From CAUZJO01 sp963580245 (GTDB lineage: Bacteria > Sumerlaeota > Sumerlaeia > MVZB01): a stretch of 32,113 bases of DNA. The stretch lies in the NCBI GenBank assembly GCA_963580245.1, contig CAUZJO010000041.1, positions 1-32,113 on the forward strand, written 5' to 3'. Shown piece by piece: positions 8,676 through 15,991 of the stretch (positions are counted from its first letter, which is position 1; each line of letters starts with the position of its first letter). The notes beneath the pieces were generated by a model. It saw only the letters and a program-made list of their open reading frames with translations, did no database searches and was not told the DNA's origin. Made by a program: the position numbers and the translations under genes.

Positions 8676-10889
8676 ATGGGCAAACCGAACGTCAGCAAAC
8701 ACCCCGCGCGCGACCTCGGCTACAGCCTGCTGGGGCCCGACTACATGCCGCCGGGCGACCAGGAACTCGCCTTGCGCGACGCCCTCAAGCGCGAAACGCG
8801 TGCCTACCGCTCGCTGCGCTCGGGCGAGATCGATACGCTCCACAGTCAGGGCAACAGCTCCGGCGATTGGGGCAACGTCTTGGTCAGCGACCGCTTCAAC
8901 CCCAAGCTGATTCAGCATTGCCGCTTCCTGGGGCTGGTGCGGCTGGGGAATCTGGAGAACATGGTCCTGCAGGCGTCGGGCGTCAAGCTGCCGGTGGGGA
9001 TTTATCACAGCACGATCGTCTCGTGCGACATCGGCGACAACCCCGTCATCGACCGGGTGGGCTATCTGGCCCATTTCCTGGTGGGCGACCAGGTGATTCT
9101 GCACCATATCGGCCGCATGCTGACCACGCCCAACGCCAAGTTCGGCCACGGCATTCTGAAGGAAGGCGACGGCGAAGAGGAGCGCCACTGGCTGCGCGTG
9201 GCCAACGAGAACGGCGGGCGGTCGATTCTGGCGTTCGACGGCATCCTGCCGGCCGACGCCTGCCTGTGGGCGCATCACCGCGACGACGAGAAGTTGATGG
9301 CCCGCCTCAAGGAGTTGATCGACGGTCGTTTCGATTCGCGACCGGGATACTACGGCACGGTCGGCGCGCGGACGGCGATTTTCAAGGCCGAGGTGTTTCT
9401 CGACACGGCCATCGGGCCCGAGGCCACGATTGACGGGGCCGCGCGGCTCGAAAACCTCACGGTGCGCAGCAGCGAGGATGAACCGACCTTCATCGGCTCC
9501 GATGTCGCGCTCAGTGACGGGATCGTCGGTTACGGCTGCCGGATCGAGAGCGGCGCTCAGGCCCAGCGGTTCGTCTTCGGCTCCCGGGTCACGGTCGAGC
9601 TGGGCGCCAAGGTCACCGACACCTTCCTGGGCGACAACGCCCACGTGGCCGGCGCCGAACTACTCAGCAGCCTGGTCCTGCCCGGTCACTGCCAGCACCA
9701 CTCCAGCTCGTTCCTGATCGCGGCAACGCTGCTGGGCCAGAGCAACATCGCGGCGGGGGCCGCAATCGGCTCGAATCATAACTCGCGGGGACCCGACTGC
9801 GAATTGCGCGCGGGGCGGGGTTTTTGGCCGGGTCTGAGCACGAGTTTCAGCTACCCCTCGCGTTTCGCCTCCTTCGTCCTCGTCGCCAAGGGCAGCTATC
9901 CCTTCGAACTCGATGTCCCGCTTCCTTTCTGCCTGGTAACCAACGACGAACACGAGGGCCGCCTGGATATCATGCCGGCCTATTATTTCATGTACAACCT
10001 CTACGCCCTCTTGCGCGGCGAGCATAACTTCAAGAACCGCGACCGGCGCACCCTCCAGGAGCAGCATATCGAGACCGAATGCCTCGCGCCGGATACGGTC
10101 GAGGAAATGCTGACGGCACTGGCGTTGCTTGAGCGCTGGACGGGTCAGGCCCTCGTCCGGCGGGCCGGGGTGCCCCCCGACGAGGCCCCCGAGGAAGATC
10201 TCATCATGATGGGCCGCAAGATGCTCGAAGAGGAGCCCGACGCGGTGGATCAACTCGAGATCCTAGCCGACCATGTCGAGCGATCGGATCGGCCCGTGCG
10301 CGTGCTCAAGACCGCCGCCGCCTGGCGCAGCTATCGCGAGATGGTCCACTTCCACGGCGTTCGCACCCTGGTCACCCACATGAATGAGAACCAGATCGAA
10401 ACCCCGGCGGCACTGACCGAGCGCATCAAGGGGCGGCGCGAGGGCGTCTGGACCAACCTGGGCGGCCAGTTGGTTCCCCCCGCGGCCCTCGGCGAGCTCA
10501 TGGCGAAGATCCGCGGCGGCGAGATCGATAGTTGGGACGCCGTCCATGCCGAGTACGACCGGCTGTGGAAGGTCTATCCCGAGGAGAAGGCCCGCCACGC
10601 CCTCGCGGTCCTGATCGAGATCAACGGATGGCGGCCCGAGGACCTGGCCGGACCGCGCTGGGCCGAGGCGCTCACCCGGGCGGCGGCCACCAATGAAGCC
10701 GTGACCGAACGGGCGTTCGCCTCGCGCCGTAAGGACTACGAGGACCCCTTCCGCCGCCTGATGTACGCCTCGGACGCCGAGATGGAGGCGGTCCTGGGCC
10801 GGCTCGAGGACAACGACTTCGTCCGTCAGATGTGTCACAACGCCGGAACCTTCGCCCAGCGGGTCAGCGGCTTGCTCCCGCGCGATTAA
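8676..10889 (+). CDS. DUF4954 family protein, left-handed beta-helix (hexapeptide repeat)
   Basis: The start at ATG 8676 is chosen for the GGGAGA 6-7 nt upstream and for the family-like N-terminus; an ATG 33 nt earlier has no such signal. The protein has 737 residues. Residues about 50-330 carry irregular hexapeptide repeats (SGVKLPVGIYHSTIVSCDIG, IGPEATIDGAARLENLTVRS, GIVGYGCRIESGAQ, VTVELGAKVTDTFLGDNAHV), followed by CQHHSSSFLIAATLLGQSN, AAIGSNHNSRGPD and GFWPGLSTSFSYPSRFASF, which are characteristic of DUF4954 proteins of Bacteroidetes, spirochaetes and planctomycete-like phyla. The fold is that of sugar-nucleotide acyltransferases, and the His-rich segment could be an active site, but no reaction is established. 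The C-terminal 250 residues are helical. No signal peptide, so probably cytoplasmic. Confidence 0.9.
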   Translation: MGKPNVSKHPARDLGYSLLGPDYMPPGDQELALRDALKRETRAYRSLRSGEIDTLHSQGNSSGDWGNVLVSDRFNPKLIQHCRFLGLVRLGNLENMVLQASGVKLPVGIYHSTIVSCDIGDNPVIDRVGYLAHFLVGDQVILHHIGRMLTTPNAKFGHGILKEGDGEEERHWLRVANENGGRSILAFDGILPADACLWAHHRDDEKLMARLKELIDGRFDSRPGYYGTVGARTAIFKAEVFLDTAIGPEATIDGAARLENLTVRSSEDEPTFIGSDVALSDGIVGYGCRIESGAQAQRFVFGSRVTVELGAKVTDTFLGDNAHVAGAELLSSLVLPGHCQHHSSSFLIAATLLGQSNIAAGAAIGSNHNSRGPDCELRAGRGFWPGLSTSFSYPSRFASFVLVAKGSYPFELDVPLPFCLVTNDEHEGRLDIMPAYYFMYNLYALLRGEHNFKNRDRRTLQEQHIETECLAPDTVEEMLTALALLERWTGQALVRRAGVPPDEAPEEDLIMMGRKMLEEEPDAVDQLEILADHVERSDRPVRVLKTAAAWRSYREMVHFHGVRTLVTHMNENQIETPAALTERIKGRREGVWTNLGGQLVPPAALGELMAKIRGGEIDSWDAVHAEYDRLWKVYPEEKARHALAVLIEINGWRPEDLAGPRWAEALTRAAATNEAVTERAFASRRKDYEDPFRRLMYASDAEMEAVLGRLEDNDFVRQMCHNAGTFAQRVSGLLPRD

Positions 10890-10910
10890 TCATTAACTCT
10901 TCGCGCCCAC

Positions 10911-11009
10911 CGTGGGGCGGCGCTTTCGATCCCGTGGGTCTTCGTGGTCGCCCCGATCATCGGCGGAATTGTGGGCCTGGGGCTTTAGCGACTCCTCTAC
11001 AAGAACTGA
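10911..11009 (+). pseudogene. Remnant of an aquaporin (MIP family) C-terminus
   Basis: The frame reads ALSIPWVFVVAPIIGGIVGL, then GL, an in-frame TAG (10986-10988), RLLYKN and TGA. The order W-V-F-V-V-A-P-I-I-G-G-x-x-G, followed after a few residues by a Y/R-L-L-Y basic end, matches the last transmembrane helix of AqpZ-type aquaporins (typically LWLFWVAPIxGGxxGxxxYR). No upstream part of the channel (NPA boxes, other helices) is present, because the DUF4954 gene ends 20 nt before. It looks like the tail of a deleted gene. The match is only about 30 residues, so confidence is moderate. Confidence 0.4.
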
Positions 11010-11150
11010 CACCCCTCCCCCGACCGGCGCCGAGGCCGACCGAGAATCCCTCGAACCTCTAAACGCACCGTCCGCCGGCGCCGATAAGGAATACGAATCG
11101 GCGCGCCCGTGAGAACCCATGTCCCGGCGCGCCAAACAGGGGTCCCGCCG

Positions 11151-11792
11151 ATGCGAACAAAAATCGTCAATCTCAAGACACTGGCGGCCGCGCTGGTCCT
11201 GGGCGCCCTCGTGGCGGCTGTCGGGCTTATCCCGCTGGTGACGGGGTCCGGCGGGGGCATTGAAAAGACCGAGGCGCCGGAACCGGATGAAGACCAAGCC
11301 CCGGGAGACCACGGCGGCGGCGATGGCGAAGGGGAGGGCGAAAAGGACAAAGAGGAGGGCGGTCACGGCGACGCCAGCAAGTTTATCGAGCCCAAGTGGA
11401 AGCCCGGTAAGCCGCTCAACGGCTCGTTCGACACATCGACGTTAAGCTACACCCGCCGCGTCCAGGCGTGGCGCTATCACCTGGATCGAATGGAGATCGA
11501 CGTCCCCCTAGGGCGACGCTGGCAGCGGAGAATTTTCTTCGAGTGCAGTCTGGAGTTTGGCCGGGAGGCGGGCATGAACGAGTGCGATGCGGACATTGAA
11601 GGCGTGGTGGCGGAGATTCAGGACGTGCTCGGGTCCGCGAAACTGAAGATGCTGGTGGACGCGGCCGGCATGCGGCGGCTGAAAGAGCAGATGATCGAGG
11701 CATTGAACAGGCACTTCAAAACCGCCCGTGTGCGCCAAATCTATTTTACCTACTTCCTCCATCAGAGATTCCGAGCACCTAAAGCGTCCTAG
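11151..11792 (+). CDS. FliL-like single-pass membrane protein
   Basis: The protein has 213 residues from ATG 11151 (AGGGG 8 nt upstream); an in-frame start at 11109 would add 14 residues of poor quality. A single transmembrane helix (about 9-30, LAAALVLGALVAAVGLIPLV) is followed by an acidic Gly/Glu/Asp-rich linker (about 35-75). The C-terminal domain has EIQDVLGSAKLKMLVDAAG, RLKEQMIEALNRHF and VRQIYFTYFLHQ. That pattern (helix, LKEQIxxALN, then VYFTxFxxQ at the very end) is the hallmark of FliL, which links the flagellar stator to the basal body, and of its SPFH-related extracytoplasmic fold. No flagellar gene is near, so a motility role is not supported by context; it could be a FliL-like paralogue of another envelope machine. 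It is convergent with the following oxidoreductase gene. Confidence 0.7.
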   Translation: MRTKIVNLKTLAAALVLGALVAAVGLIPLVTGSGGGIEKTEAPEPDEDQAPGDHGGGDGEGEGEKDKEEGGHGDASKFIEPKWKPGKPLNGSFDTSTLSYTRRVQAWRYHLDRMEIDVPLGRRWQRRIFFECSLEFGREAGMNECDADIEGVVAEIQDVLGSAKLKMLVDAAGMRRLKEQMIEALNRHFKTARVRQIYFTYFLHQRFRAPKAS

Positions 11793-11865
11793 CTGGTCTC
11801 GTCTCATTCTTTGATTCTGCCAAGAAACCCGCGAGCCGATTTCTTAAGCGCCCCGTGTCCCTGGG

Positions 11866-11882
11866 TGCGCCCCGAGGGCGCA
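11866..11882. terminator. Short hairpin between convergent genes
   Basis: TGCGCCC-CGA-GGGCGCA forms a 7-bp G+C-rich stem with a 3-nt loop between the FliL-like gene and the oxidoreductase gene, which end toward each other. No T-tract follows on either side, so it is at best a weak or non-canonical bidirectional terminator. Confidence 0.3.
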
Positions 11883-11921
11883 TCACTACGGCTCGTCCGG
11901 TCGCGTCAAGACGGCCGATCG

Positions 11922-13061
11922 CTAATAGGCGACGACCTCGGCCCGTTCGGCGTCGGCCGCGGCCGGATCGAGCGGGAGGCTGACGGGCTGGACGCGATGG
12001 AGCGAGAGCAGCGTGGCCACGTTGAGTTCATAGGCGCGGTGGCCGTCCCAGCCGGTCACCAGCGGCGTCTCGCGGCCGCGGATAACCTCGAGGAAGTGCT
12101 CGACCAGCCCCATGTAGCCGCCGAACTCCTCGTCCAGGATCAGCGTGTTGGGAATGACGGGCCGCCACGACTTGGCCGGGCCCTCCTCGCTGTCGTAGAG
12201 AATGAGTTCGTATTGGTCCTCGACCGCCAGCCAGGCGTTGTTGCCGTAGACCTCGACCCGCTCCCAGGGTTTCAGACTGAGCGCCGAGGGGGTCGTGTAG
12301 ATTTGACCGACCGAGCCCGATGCGTATTCGAGCGAGATCATGGCGTTATCGAACGGATACTTGTCGGCGTGGCGGCCGTATTTGTTCACGCCGATCGCGC
12401 TCAGCCGCGCCACGTCGCCCATGAAGAACCGCGCCAGGTCAAAGACGTGGATCGTCCCGCCCTCGAGCATCAGGATCGCGTAATCATAGCCCAGGTTGAA
12501 CTTGGCGGCGAACATGGCGGGGTCGTTGACGGGGCCTTCGCGCACGAAATGCATCGCCCGCCGGTAAGGGGGGCTGAAGCGCTTGTTCGCGACCGAGAGC
12601 AACGGTGCGCCCTTCTCCTCGGCCGCGCGGCAGACCCGTTCGCCATCGGCCAGCGACAGCGCGAAGGGTTTTTCAACCAGAATGGGCAAGCCGGCCTCGA
12701 TGCAGGCCAGCGCGTGCTCGGCGTGTAGGTCGCTGGGGCTCAAGACCAAGACGCCATCCAGGTTCTCTTCGGCCAGCATCAGTTCATAATCCTTATACCA
12801 ACGCCCGCCCCACGTTTTCTCGATCATCCGCCCGTAACGCTCGTCGAGGTGCACGAACGCGACCACCTCGACCGGCTCCCAGACCGTCTGCAAGCGCTTG
12901 ACCGACGGGAAATACTTCGAGACGGCGATCCCCCCCGCCCCGATAAACCCCAACCGCACCGGCCGCCGCGCCGCGCGCTCCTCATCGAACCCGACGCCGT
13001 AACAGTCGGCTTGGTCGAACATCTTTTTGATCGGCGTGTGGCCGTATGTATCTTCGAGCAT
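11922..13061 (-). CDS. Gfo/Idh/MocA family oxidoreductase
   Basis: This 379-residue NAD(P)-dependent dehydrogenase has the Rossmann motif GFIGAGGIA (about 38-46), the family's VEKPFALS (E130-K131-P132, K being the catalytic or binding lysine) and GGTIHVFDLARFF, in which H205 and D208 fit the usual HxxD-type active-site position. Family members oxidise or reduce sugars and cyclitols; substrate cannot be told from sequence. About 30 residues precede the Rossmann fold, slightly longer than usual. The ATG at 13061 has AAGGA 8 nt upstream. The protein has no signal peptide, so it is probably cytoplasmic. The cyclophilin-like gene lies 87 nt upstream on the same strand, so the two may be co-transcribed. 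Confidence 0.92.
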   Translation of the reverse strand: MLEDTYGHTPIKKMFDQADCYGVGFDEERAARRPVRLGFIGAGGIAVSKYFPSVKRLQTVWEPVEVVAFVHLDERYGRMIEKTWGGRWYKDYELMLAEENLDGVLVLSPSDLHAEHALACIEAGLPILVEKPFALSLADGERVCRAAEEKGAPLLSVANKRFSPPYRRAMHFVREGPVNDPAMFAAKFNLGYDYAILMLEGGTIHVFDLARFFMGDVARLSAIGVNKYGRHADKYPFDNAMISLEYASGSVGQIYTTPSALSLKPWERVEVYGNNAWLAVEDQYELILYDSEEGPAKSWRPVIPNTLILDEEFGGYMGLVEHFLEVIRGRETPLVTGWDGHRAYELNVATLLSLHRVQPVSLPLDPAAADAERAEVVAY

Positions 13062-13148
13062 CTTCTAATCCTTCACGATGTGGTCAGCTTTGGGTGAACC
13101 GCTCTTACCTTGATCGCGAGCACTTTGATCATGGATTCATGCAAGGGA

Positions 13149-13523
13149 TCAGCCTGGCGCCTCTTCGACTTGGATTGGGTCCCCGTCATTAACCGACCCC
13201 AGCGTCTTGGGATCGCCTTCGATGCGGCCCAGGATGTTGCACGCGGCGGCCAGGCGGGGGCGGTCGCCGGTCGAGATGGGGGTCGGCCCGAAGGGGAGGG
13301 CCAGTGAGCTGCCCTGGACCCAGAAGCAGATCGTACCGGGGTCGACTTCCTGCTGGGCGTCGGGCTCGAGTTGGGCCTCGACGGGCAGGCTGAAATAAAC
13401 CTCCTCGCCCCAGGTGTTGGCCGAGGCGCCGACGGGCAGGGCTTCGGCGACCTGTTGGGCCGTGGGCGAATCGTTCAGTTCTCCGAAGACCTCGCCGCCC
13501 GGCCAGTGGATGCGGATGCGCAT
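13149..13523 (-). CDS. Cyclophilin-like fold protein (Cyclophil_like, TM1367-type)
   Basis: This 124-residue protein contains the block NTWGEEVYFSLPVEAQ, the segment PGTICFWVQGSSLALPFGPTPIS, and CNILGRIEGDPKTL. These are the conserved blocks of the small bacterial cyclophilin-like family (Pfam Cyclophil_like) whose structures have a cyclophilin barrel without the residues needed for prolyl isomerase activity; function is unknown. Length is normal for the family. The ATG at 13523 has AGGAG 11 nt upstream. The end is rich in acidic residues. It is followed on the same strand by the Gfo/Idh/MocA gene after 87 nt with no evident terminator. Confidence 0.85.
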   Translation of the reverse strand: MRIRIHWPGGEVFGELNDSPTAQQVAEALPVGASANTWGEEVYFSLPVEAQLEPDAQQEVDPGTICFWVQGSSLALPFGPTPISTGDRPRLAAACNILGRIEGDPKTLGSVNDGDPIQVEEAPG

Positions 13524-13609
13524 GGTCGTCGTTTCTCCTGTTCTTCCAACTCATCTCAAACTTGCACTCGACTGTCACGCATTTTGCGCGCGCCTTGTAA
13601 GCAGCGGGG

Positions 13610-13633
13610 GCATCTCACGGATCCGTAAGATGC
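13610..13633. repeat. 24-nt palindrome, small dispersed family, copy 1
   Basis: GCATCTCACGGATCCGTAAG ends in ATGC and is self-complementary except for one C:A pair. The same scaffold (GCATCYC, variable centre, RATGC) occurs at 13908-13931 and, with one changed end base, at 20051-20074. The centre differs in each copy (GGATCC, GGAACC, GAATTC), yet pairing is nearly kept. Confidence 0.6.
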
Positions 13634-13667
13634 ATCCACGAGCTGAGATCAACAATCAGTTCTCTGG

Positions 13668-13861
13668 CTCCCTGAAGGGGAGCAATTTGATTAGCCGTAG
13701 GTGCCAACCCACGGATGTGAAGCCCCAAGACGTCACGACCCTGAAGGGGTCGAACAGGCTGCATCACGTTGGGGTTCAACCCTTTCAGGGTTGTCGTGGC
13801 AGGGGGACCGCGAACCGTGGGTTGACACCCACGGCTAATCACATTCGACCCCTTCGGGGTC
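13668..13861. repeat. 194-bp imperfect palindromic element of nested CCCTGAAGGGG-type hairpins
   Basis: The outer arms 13668-13715 and about 13812-13861 are inverted copies: both, read inward, give a CC(C)TGAAGGGG or CCCCGAAGGGG hairpin, then a GATTAGCCGT segment, GGTG and CAACCCACGG. Inner arms form a second inverted pair: ACGACCCTGAAGGGGTCGAAC around 13733-13753 and its counterpart around 13774-13797. The whole thus has the order A-B-centre-B'-A'. Short translated frames occur on both strands (LKGSN, ISRGCQPT-like words), but they are by-products of the repeat, which explains why such elements are often mis-annotated as small proteins in planctomycete-like genomes. A mobile or REP-like intergenic element is the likeliest identity. 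Confidence 0.7.
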
Positions 13862-13894
13862 AAGCATGAGGACAAATTTGATCTGTGCCACCGG

Positions 13895-13944
13895 CCGGTT
13901 TACGGGTGCATCTCGCGGAACCGCGAAATGCACCCGTAAACCGG
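13895..13944. repeat. 50-nt hairpin with 24-bp stem; its core is copy 2 of the small palindrome family
   Basis: CCGGTTTACGGGTGCATCTC continues to CGCGG, then a two-base centre AA, then the inverted arm to CCGG at 13944. Only one of 24 pairs is imperfect (G-U in RNA). The centre 13908-13931 is the GCATCTC...AATGC core seen in copies 1 and 3. It lies between the 194-bp palindrome and the portal gene. No T-run follows, so it is not a typical intrinsic terminator; cruciform or RNA hairpin formation is plausible. Confidence 0.75.
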
Positions 13945-14207
13945 CTTACACGCGCGCTCGCTTCATTGCATGAAGACGACGATCCATGAGCGCCCCGATT
14001 GAATCTCGGATCGAGATACGAGTGAAAGGGGCTAGATTTTCGGTCGATTTTTACATCCTTTTTCATCTTATCCTCCCCGAAGGGGCGGTAAGTTCCCGTA
14101 GGGGAATGGTCGCATCCAAAGGTCTTGGTTTATTCTTACGGCGTCTTGAGTGAAACGGATCGCTCAAGCCCGACAAGCTCCCGCAAATCGAAAAGGAGAG
14201 GCGGACC

Positions 14208-15641
14208 GTGGCCAATAAAACCGAGACGACACGACATGACTTTAAAGAGTTCGCAGCCCCGCCCACCGACCCGTGGCGAGACCTGTTCGGCGGGCGACGG
14301 CTGAGCGACACCATCGCGCGCAGCGAAGGTTACGCCGGACACAGCGATCCTTATTCGCTCTTCGAAGAGATGGAGGACAAGGACGCCCATCTGTTCAGCC
14401 AGCTTCAGACGCGCAAACTCGGGGTCCTGGCCCGGCCGCGCAAGTTCGATCCGGGCGGAGATCGGCCCGAGGACGCGGAAGCCGCGCAATGGATCGGACG
14501 CACGCTGGCGGCGATCCCCGGTTGGAACATGGGACTGCTTCATTTGCTCGATGCGTTGGGCAAGGGCGCTGCGTTCCTCGAAGTCCTGTGGGGATTTGAT
14601 AAGGACGGGCGAATCGTTCCACGCGAACTGAAGCCGCGCGCGGCGCGTCGGTTCGTCATGGATCGCGCAGGCCGCTGGCGTTTGCTCGAATCCAATCTCG
14701 ATCCGTTGGCCCCCGGCAAGCCGCTGCCCGCGCGCAAGTTTTTGATCAGCCTGTTTGGCGCCACCGACGAGCGGCCGTACGGCAAGAGCCTCGATGATCG
14801 GGTTTACTGGTACTGGTGGTTCAAGAAGCACAACCTGAAATTCTGGTTGATCTACAACGATAAATTCGGCTCGCCGACCGTGGTGGCGCGCCACCGCGCC
14901 GGCCTGGGCGACGGCGGGCGCGAACGCCTGCTCGAGGTGATCGACGAGATCCAAACCGACGCGGGCGTGACGATCCCCGAAGGGATTACGCTGGAGTTGC
15001 TCGAGGCCTCGCGTTCGGGTTCGCCCGATACGTATCGGCTGCTCGCGCAATGGTGCAACGACGAGATCGCGCGCGCCGTCCTGGGCCAAACGCTTACCAG
15101 CGGCGAGGGCCAGCATTCGGGTTCGCTGGCGCTGGGGCGCGTGCATGAAGAAGTGCGGCGCGATTACATCCGCGCCGACGCCTGCCTGCTGATGGACGTC
15201 ATCAACGCGCAACTGGTGCACTGGCTTATTGATTTAAATTTTGGAGCGGACTTTCCCGCCCCACGCTGGACGATCGACGTGACGCCCGAGCTTGACCTCG
15301 AAAGCGAAGTACAGATCGATCGCCAACTCCTCCAGATGGGTGTCTCCCTCCCGTCGGGCTACTTCTACGAGAAATACGGACGCCCCGTCCCGACCGATGC
15401 GTCGCGGGGGCTGCAGTTCGATGACAGTAATCTGTTCCAGTATCACCTGCCGTTCGGCGTCCTGACGATCAACGAAGTACGCGCGAAACTTGGCCTTCCC
15501 CCCGTTGCGTGGGGGAACCAGCCAACCTCGCCGGTGGACGCCGGCATCCGCCCCCCGACACCCTCTGGCTCCACCAGCGAGGACCCTCTCGAACAAGAGA
15601 AAGAAGGGGAGGCGGATAGGAACCGGAGAAGGGAAAGGTGA
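14208..15641 (+). CDS. Mu gp29-like portal protein (DUF935)
   Basis: This 477-residue protein begins with GTG at 14208, behind AAGGAG 9 nt upstream. Family features are the N-terminal PYSLFEEMEDKDAHLFSQLQTRK, PGWNMGLLHLLDALGKGAAFLEVLW, WLIYNDKFGSPTVVARH and the QWCNDEIARAVLGQTLTSGEGQHSGSLALG... block, which together identify the Mu gp29 / DUF935 portal group. The portal forms the dodecameric DNA gate of the phage head. Length is close to the family's 450-530. The last 40 residues are low-complexity and charged and may be frame-worn. No terminase, capsid or protease gene adjoins it; only a degraded fragment and a fibre-like gene follow. It therefore belongs to a prophage remnant or to a non-phage use of a portal. 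Confidence 0.88.
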   Translation: MANKTETTRHDFKEFAAPPTDPWRDLFGGRRLSDTIARSEGYAGHSDPYSLFEEMEDKDAHLFSQLQTRKLGVLARPRKFDPGGDRPEDAEAAQWIGRTLAAIPGWNMGLLHLLDALGKGAAFLEVLWGFDKDGRIVPRELKPRAARRFVMDRAGRWRLLESNLDPLAPGKPLPARKFLISLFGATDERPYGKSLDDRVYWYWWFKKHNLKFWLIYNDKFGSPTVVARHRAGLGDGGRERLLEVIDEIQTDAGVTIPEGITLELLEASRSGSPDTYRLLAQWCNDEIARAVLGQTLTSGEGQHSGSLALGRVHEEVRRDYIRADACLLMDVINAQLVHWLIDLNFGADFPAPRWTIDVTPELDLESEVQIDRQLLQMGVSLPSGYFYEKYGRPVPTDASRGLQFDDSNLFQYHLPFGVLTINEVRAKLGLPPVAWGNQPTSPVDAGIRPPTPSGSTSEDPLEQEKEGEADRNRRRER

Positions 15642-15905
15642 AAGAGAGGGTTTAGTCGCCGACGCGGCCTCCGCGCAGGCGCGCCAAAGCCGCTATGGCG
15701 ACTGGACGGGGCCGGCAACGTCAAATTGGTCGGCTCGGTACGCGAGCGTTCCAACTTGGCCATGGATCCGAGCGGGGCGTGTCACGGGGCGTTGAGTGAC
15801 CGGTTTTGGGTTTCGCCCGATACGGTGACCGGCGCGATGGAGTACCGAACGACGGGACAGATTCTGCATTTGAAGGGGATTTTGATCGAGTCGGTGAGGT
15901 TGTGA
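15642..15905 (+). pseudogene. Phage-like protein C-terminal fragment in frame behind the portal stop
   Basis: Directly after the portal stop (15639-15641) the same frame stays open to TGA 15903-15905 and reads APKPLWRLDGAGNVKLVGSV, RERSNLAMDPSGACHGALSD, RFWVSPDTVTGAMEYRTTGQ and ends ILIESVRL. This later part has normal amino-acid composition and looks like the end of a real protein, but there is no start with a ribosome site. The head of the gene is probably lost by a deletion that also trimmed the portal's C-terminus. I do not recognise the family. The alternative is a short gene starting at an internal ATG near 15765. Confidence 0.35.
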
Positions 15906-15991
15906 GGGGGGAAGTCGGGCATCGGGTTTCGGGGGAAATGAGAGTTTACGGTTAAACAATAGCATCCAAATAGAAAGGAGTGGGGAGTGAC

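Noticed and set aside
8646..9644. Minus-strand frame of about 332 codons
   Set aside because: It is antisense to the DUF4954 gene and shows only shadow composition.
13414..13875. Small proteins on both strands containing LKGSN and GLAPTAN-like words
   Set aside because: They are translations of the palindromic element; both strands give similar peptides because the DNA is an inverted repeat.
13668..14106. Possible CRISPR array
   Set aside because: The repeated CCCTGAAGGGG units are inverted, unequal and irregularly spaced, and there are no cas genes.
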